10,317 bases of DNA from Candidatus Zixiibacteriota bacterium (GTDB lineage Bacteria; Blakebacterota; Blakebacteria; Blakebacterales; Blakebacteraceae), in contig JAUVWC010000015.1 of the NCBI GenBank assembly GCA_030604325.1, forward strand, positions 1-10,317, read 5' to 3'. Below, piece by piece: positions 6,610 through 10,317 of the stretch. The notes under the pieces were generated by a model. It did no database searches, had not been told where the DNA came from, and saw only the letters and a list, made by a program, of their open reading frames with translations. Position numbers and translations under genes: made by a program. Numbering within the stretch: the first letter of the stretch is position 1; each line of letters starts with the position of its first letter.

Positions 6610-8304
6610 TCACTCTGGTTTTAGGACCGTCCTTCTCTCTTTTGGTTCCCTGAAAATAAATAATCCCCCTGCGGCAATTAACAGGGCAACCACCGGCAGC
6701 CAGTCCCCCATACGAGTATAAGGAGTTATTACCCGTTCCGGCCATACCTGCCCGACGACGGCACATTTTGTGTAGAGTGGAGTGGCACGGTGGATCCGCC
6801 CCCAGCGGTCTATCAACGCGGTTACCCCGCTGTTCGCGACGCGCATTATCGGTCGACGAAATTCCACAGCACGAAGTGCAGCCGCTCTCGTGTGCTGGTA
6901 AGGTCCGGTGGTCCGCCCGAACCATGCGTCGTTAGTTATGACGGCCAGGACCTGGGCTCCGTCTACCACTTCCCTCCTCGCCAGGCGGGCGAATACACTC
7001 TCGTAACAGATGAGCATCCCGATGGGTGGCACACCAGGTGTCGCCCCGGTGCCTCCCATCAGCGGTGCACCTTTACCCGGACTGAAGTCGGACCACCCCA
7101 GGCTCCAACCGGCCATGAAGCCCAGAACTTGCTGGTAGGGAACCCTCTCTCCGAACGGTAGTAGCAAGCGTTTTCCGTATATCTCCTCTCCCGAGGAGAT
7201 ATGCCGGTCACTAAACATGAAGGCGGCATTGTAATAACGATTTCTTCCCTCCTCGGGGATAGAAGCGAAAGCTCCGGTGAGAATCGGCACACCGATCTCT
7301 CCCTGCAGCTCCTGCACGAACTGTCGCGCACCCCATGGGCGGTTCAGATACTGCGGAATGGCCGTCTCCGGCCAGACAATCAGATCGAGTTCCTCACCCT
7401 TGGCCGCTATTACGGCCCGTGTGAGCCGTCCGTAGACATAAAGATTGTAATCCAGCAGCTGTGGGGCGAGCTTTACGTCAGGTCTTACACTTCCCTGGAT
7501 CAGCCCGACCCGTAACGGCCTGACGCCCTCCTCTATCCATTTAGGAGCTTTCTCTTCTGCTGCCTGCCCGGTCAGCGCGGTGAAACTCTCCGCCTCGTCT
7601 GCTCCTCCGGCCCACAATACGATACGACCGTAGGCCAGGACCACCAGGGCAAGGGCTGCGGCCGGTCCGAACACCCTACAGAAAGTGGCTAACCGTATTT
7701 CAATGTTTTCTCTAGATAAACGATGTAATCCATTGTATACCATGCTGTTAATAGCAGCTACCCACAGGTCCAGTCCCCAGGCTCCGGCTAGAGCAGCTCC
7801 CTGTAAGGCGGCCGGTGTGTATGTCTGAGTAAGCGCCAGAGAAAGCCAGGGGAATCCCATCTCGCCCAGGCTTTTTACATATAAAAAACCGGTCCAGATG
7901 AAGGGAAAGAACCAGATACGGGCATTTTGGCGCACCCGGCAGAGAAGTAACGTGAAAAAACCGTCTACGAGCCCCAGGTAGAAAAGCGCGCCAAAAAAGC
8001 CTCCAGTGTGGCCAACGGCTATCCAGTAAAGTCCCAGCGTATTCACCAATACGCCCCAGACGACACCGTATCCAAATGCTCTTTTCCCCCTCAGACCCTC
8101 GATGCCTATCAGGTAGGGAACGAGTGCTACATATGCCAGCCAGCCGGTGGGAAATGATGGCTGGGCCAGGGTCAACAGTACCGCCGAGGCTAATAGATAC
8201 TTCAATCGAGCTATAGATCTTACCCGACCCGTAGAGTGAGGACCCAATCCGTCTGCGGATGGAACTTGTCCGTCGATCTGCTGAAGGGCCTTAGAGCTTG
8301 TCAC
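6610..8304 (-). CDS. lnt: Apolipoprotein N-acyltransferase
   Basis: Inner-membrane enzyme that transfers an acyl chain from phospholipid to the alpha-amino group of the lipid-modified cysteine, the last step in lipoprotein maturation. With GTG at 8304 the protein has 564 residues (E. coli Lnt, 512). An N-terminal membrane domain holds several helices from about residue 36, starting YLLASAVLLTLAQPSFP. The nitrilase-like domain starts near RVGLIQGSV (265), and a last helix lies near 535-551. The known triad positions are all present: Glu313 in VWPETAIP, Lys378 in YGKRLLLPFGE and Cys433 in LICYESVF, with spacing like the E. coli 267/335/387 residues. The start is uncertain. The only upstream ATG (8382, giving 590 residues) would overlap the epimerase by 92 bases. 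GTG at 8304 overlaps its stop, and TTG codons at 8247 and 8205 also precede the first helix. Confidence 0.95.
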   Translation of the reverse strand: MTSSKALQQIDGQVPSADGLGPHSTGRVRSIARLKYLLASAVLLTLAQPSFPTGWLAYVALVPYLIGIEGLRGKRAFGYGVVWGVLVNTLGLYWIAVGHTGGFFGALFYLGLVDGFFTLLLCRVRQNARIWFFPFIWTGFLYVKSLGEMGFPWLSLALTQTYTPAALQGAALAGAWGLDLWVAAINSMVYNGLHRLSRENIEIRLATFCRVFGPAAALALVVLAYGRIVLWAGGADEAESFTALTGQAAEEKAPKWIEEGVRPLRVGLIQGSVRPDVKLAPQLLDYNLYVYGRLTRAVIAAKGEELDLIVWPETAIPQYLNRPWGARQFVQELQGEIGVPILTGAFASIPEEGRNRYYNAAFMFSDRHISSGEEIYGKRLLLPFGERVPYQQVLGFMAGWSLGWSDFSPGKGAPLMGGTGATPGVPPIGMLICYESVFARLARREVVDGAQVLAVITNDAWFGRTTGPYQHTRAAALRAVEFRRPIMRVANSGVTALIDRWGRIHRATPLYTKCAVVGQVWPERVITPYTRMGDWLPVVALLIAAGGLFIFREPKERRTVLKPE

Positions 8305-9274
8305 CGCGGATGCGTTCGCCGGCTCTGCCGCCCTCAGCCGCCTTGCGGAAATAGCGGACCGTGCGCTGCAAACCCTCTTCAAGCGGAACCTGCAGCCGCC
8401 ACCCCCATGTCTCCCACGCCTTCACAGGGTCGATGACGGACCGTCTCTGTTCCCCCGGCTTGTGAGGACCGTGTTTTTCGTCACCCCCCCATGCCACAGC
8501 TTTGACCAGATCCCGGTATATATCCAGAACAGTGCTCTCCTTGCCCGAACCTATGTTGACGACTATCGTCTCCGGCCCATCGAGGGCGGCGAGGTTGGCG
8601 GCGACCACATCGCCCACGTAGATATAGTCCCTCGTCTGCAGACCGTCTCCGTTTATCGTTGGTTCACGTTCACTCAGCAGGTCGTGAGTGAATATGGCCA
8701 CTACCCCGGCCTCACCGAGGGGATTCTGTCGGGGACCGTAGACATTGGCATAGCGGAGGGCGGCATAACCGATCCCATGCACTTCGTGGTAGGCGCCCAG
8801 GTATTTCTCCACCGCCACCTTGGCTGCCCCGTAGGGACTGAGCGGGCTGGTGGGATGGGACTCATCGGCCGGGAAGCGCTCCTGTTCGCCATAGATGGCA
8901 CCACCTGTGGAGGCGAAGATCACACGTCCGACCCCGTGTCTGGTACAGGCGTCCAATATGATAAGTGTTCCCAGAATATTTATATCGGCATCGAAGCGAG
9001 GGTCCGCTACCGATCGCCTCAAATCCATCTGGGCCGCATGGTGGTTAACCACGTCCGGCCGGAACTTCTTGAAGACGCGCTCGACCAGCTTTCCGTCCCG
9101 GATATCACCCTTGAAGAACGGCACACCCGGAGGTAGCAGAGCCTCCTCTCCCGTACTGAGATCATCCAGTACTGCCACTTCATGCCCCTGCTGCAGGTAG
9201 GCATCCGCCACATGCGAACCGATAAAGCCCGCTCCACCCGTTACCAGAATTCGTTTCGACTCACCTGTGTCCAT
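8291..9274 (-). CDS. NAD-dependent sugar-nucleotide epimerase, GalE-like (extended SDR)
   Basis: Extended short-chain dehydrogenase/reductase most like UDP-glucose 4-epimerases and related UDP-N-acetylhexosamine epimerases. It supplies sugar nucleotides for envelope polysaccharides or glycolipids. 327 residues, typical length. The Rossmann motif VTGGAGFIGS (11-20) binds NAD, and the acidic Asp37 in VLDDLSTG fits the NAD ribose. Ser122 lies in FASTGGAIYGE, and the catalytic YxxxK is Tyr148 and Lys152 in SPYGAAK. ALRYANVYGPRQ (172-183) and GDGLQTRDYIYVGDV (209-223) are family landmarks of the substrate side. The gene starts inside the end of the DUF4837-like gene (14-base overlap) behind a strong AGGAG site. 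The last 20 residues, rich in Arg, Lys and Gly, extend past the usual end. Exact substrate cannot be told from the sequence, so no symbol is given. Confidence 0.92.
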   Translation of the reverse strand: MDTGESKRILVTGGAGFIGSHVADAYLQQGHEVAVLDDLSTGEEALLPPGVPFFKGDIRDGKLVERVFKKFRPDVVNHHAAQMDLRRSVADPRFDADINILGTLIILDACTRHGVGRVIFASTGGAIYGEQERFPADESHPTSPLSPYGAAKVAVEKYLGAYHEVHGIGYAALRYANVYGPRQNPLGEAGVVAIFTHDLLSEREPTINGDGLQTRDYIYVGDVVAANLAALDGPETIVVNIGSGKESTVLDIYRDLVKAVAWGGDEKHGPHKPGEQRRSVIDPVKAWETWGWRLQVPLEEGLQRTVRYFRKAAEGGRAGERIRGDKL

Positions 9275-10317
9275 CTACCCTCTCCTGAATAGAATCTATA
9301 TAGGCCTGAGCCTCGGGACCGGTGCGGAATGTATGCATCATGACGTCCAACTGCCGAAGGTGTGTCTCCTTAGGCTCATTGGGATAGAACACCGCCCCAT
9401 CCAACCACCATAGACACCGTGTATGGGGATCAATAAAACAGTAAGTCACCATCGGACCGCCAACGAATTCCTCATCGTTCTGCCAGAGGCCGTACTGGCG
9501 TATAGCCCACCGCCCCTCGAATTCCACCAGCGTTCCGGTCGTACGATTCCGATTGACCAGGTCGCGGTTGTAGTAACGGAGGCATATATCGTCCCTGAAG
9601 TCCCACGACTGCTGGGCCACACGCCCGATAACAACCGGATCGGGATACTCTCCCCGGTTGATGGTCTGGCCCAGCTCCTCCAGGCTGTACGCCCAATCCA
9701 GCCCGCGCTCAGCAAGCTCCTCGAGCGGAACCCAGTAAGCGAAGAACCATCTCTCCGGCCCGTATTTTATCATGCGGACGAACGACTCCTCAGCGTGGGA
9801 GGCATCCATACGGAAACCCCATGGCACGCGGAGTGTGAACCGGTACTCACTGAACAGCGTATCTTCCAGCGCATACTGTTCGTCTGCACGATAGATCATG
9901 TCGTAAATCCGTTCGTTCAGCCGTTCCTCCATCAGTCTGAACAGGGTTTCACGGTTTAAGCCAAGATACTCTATCAAGCGCTCCCGGGTATCGGCGGTGA
10001 TAATCAGGAACATCTGCTTCTTGTTGTACGGATCCTCTTCCACTACGTGTAATGCCCTCTTGTTCTCATATATCAACTGCCGCACTTCGGGAGAGAGCAG
10101 TTCCCGAACCTTCTCCGCGGCCGGCGTGAGATCTTCCAGGGGGGCACAGATCAGGAGATTTTTAAATCGACGGATGTGAACCCATTCATCCGGTTCCAGA
10201 TGCCTCAACGTGAAGATGATTTCCAGCCTCGGAGTGTTGACTTCCCGCTTGAAGATATTCTCCAGGTAGGAACCGTATGTCGCCCAGTTCTGCTCGTCAG
10301 AGTAGACCATGATCTGG
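9261..10317 (-). CDS. DUF4837-family protein, 5' end outside the window
   Basis: The reading frame is open to the window edge, so the true start and any signal peptide lie outside; the ATG at 10310 is probably internal because coding continues through Gln-Ile before it. About 351 residues are present. The best match I recognise from memory is DUF4837, a family of unknown function found mainly in Bacteroidetes and relatives, often as lipoproteins. Similar features are IMVYSDEQNW at the start, RRFKNLLICAPL (which fits the family's HRNI segment) and RVPWGFRMD in the middle. GLWQNDEEFVGGPMVTYCFID (near 9435-9495) resembles the family's GLW...DFMGGPFVSY signature and precedes a HLRQLDVMMHTF helix. 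It is followed by the epimerase and lnt, and a DUF4837 lipoprotein beside the enzyme that matures lipoproteins is a natural setting. I cannot assign a biochemical role. Confidence 0.65.
   Translation of the reverse strand, partial: QIMVYSDEQNWATYGSYLENIFKREVNTPRLEIIFTLRHLEPDEWVHIRRFKNLLICAPLEDLTPAAEKVRELLSPEVRQLIYENKRALHVVEEDPYNKKQMFLIITADTRERLIEYLGLNRETLFRLMEERLNERIYDMIYRADEQYALEDTLFSEYRFTLRVPWGFRMDASHAEESFVRMIKYGPERWFFAYWVPLEELAERGLDWAYSLEELGQTINRGEYPDPVVIGRVAQQSWDFRDDICLRYYNRDLVNRNRTTGTLVEFEGRWAIRQYGLWQNDEEFVGGPMVTYCFIDPHTRCLWWLDGAVFYPNEPKETHLRQLDVMMHTFRTGPEAQAYIDSIQERVDGHR
9282..9286 (-). promoter_or_regulatory. Strong ribosome binding site of the epimerase gene
   Basis: AGGAG on the minus strand lies 7 bases before the ATG at 9274, inside the coding sequence of the upstream DUF4837-like gene. 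It fixes the epimerase start and shows that translation can begin independently even though the genes overlap by 14 bases. It is the clearest Shine-Dalgarno sequence in the window; most other starts here have weak or distant ones. Confidence 0.75.

Noticed and set aside
8462..9136. 224-residue plus-strand open frame
   Set aside because: Opposite the epimerase, whose Rossmann and YxxxK motifs are intact.

Overview
All ten protein genes in this window lie on the minus strand, so transcription runs from the right edge to the left, and coding is dense: the largest gap is about 200 bases. The genes are ordinary bacterial chromosomal genes of moderately high GC. The set fits a Gram-negative (double-membrane) bacterium, probably of the Fibrobacteres-Chlorobi-Bacteroidetes (FCB) superphylum or a neighbour. 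The pointers are a DUF4837-like protein, an apolipoprotein N-acyltransferase and a zinc-finger anti-sigma factor. This placement is inference; there is no rRNA gene in the window.

Right part (10317 to 4189): a tight run of six genes. They are a DUF4837-family protein cut by the window edge, a GalE-like NAD-dependent sugar-nucleotide epimerase, Lnt (last step of lipoprotein maturation), an ECF sigma factor, its likely membrane-anchored zinc-binding anti-sigma factor, and an exported HtrA-like trypsin-fold/PDZ protein. Genes overlap or are separated by fewer than 50 bases, so this looks like one envelope-biogenesis and envelope-stress operon. The HtrA-like protein keeps the serine position but has lost the His and Asp of the triad, so it is probably a pseudoprotease or sensor.

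Middle (4188 to 3987): a 202-base gap, the only good place in the window for a new promoter. It holds a short hairpin near the next gene. I see no cobalamin riboswitch, Fur box or clear terminator.

Left part (3986 to 1135): a three-gene BtuFCD/FecBCD-type ABC importer (substrate-binding lipoprotein, membrane permease, ATPase), with overlapping genes, for a metal chelate such as cobalamin, haem or a ferric siderophore. After a 58-base gap comes the 5' part of valS (valyl-tRNA synthetase), which runs off the left edge.

The most interesting point is the coupling lnt - ECF sigma - anti-sigma - catalytically degraded HtrA homologue. It resembles the proteobacterial algU-mucA...mucD arrangement, but with a pseudoprotease in the protease position and direct linkage to lipoprotein acylation. 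No mobile elements, CRISPR arrays, tRNAs or rRNAs were found.
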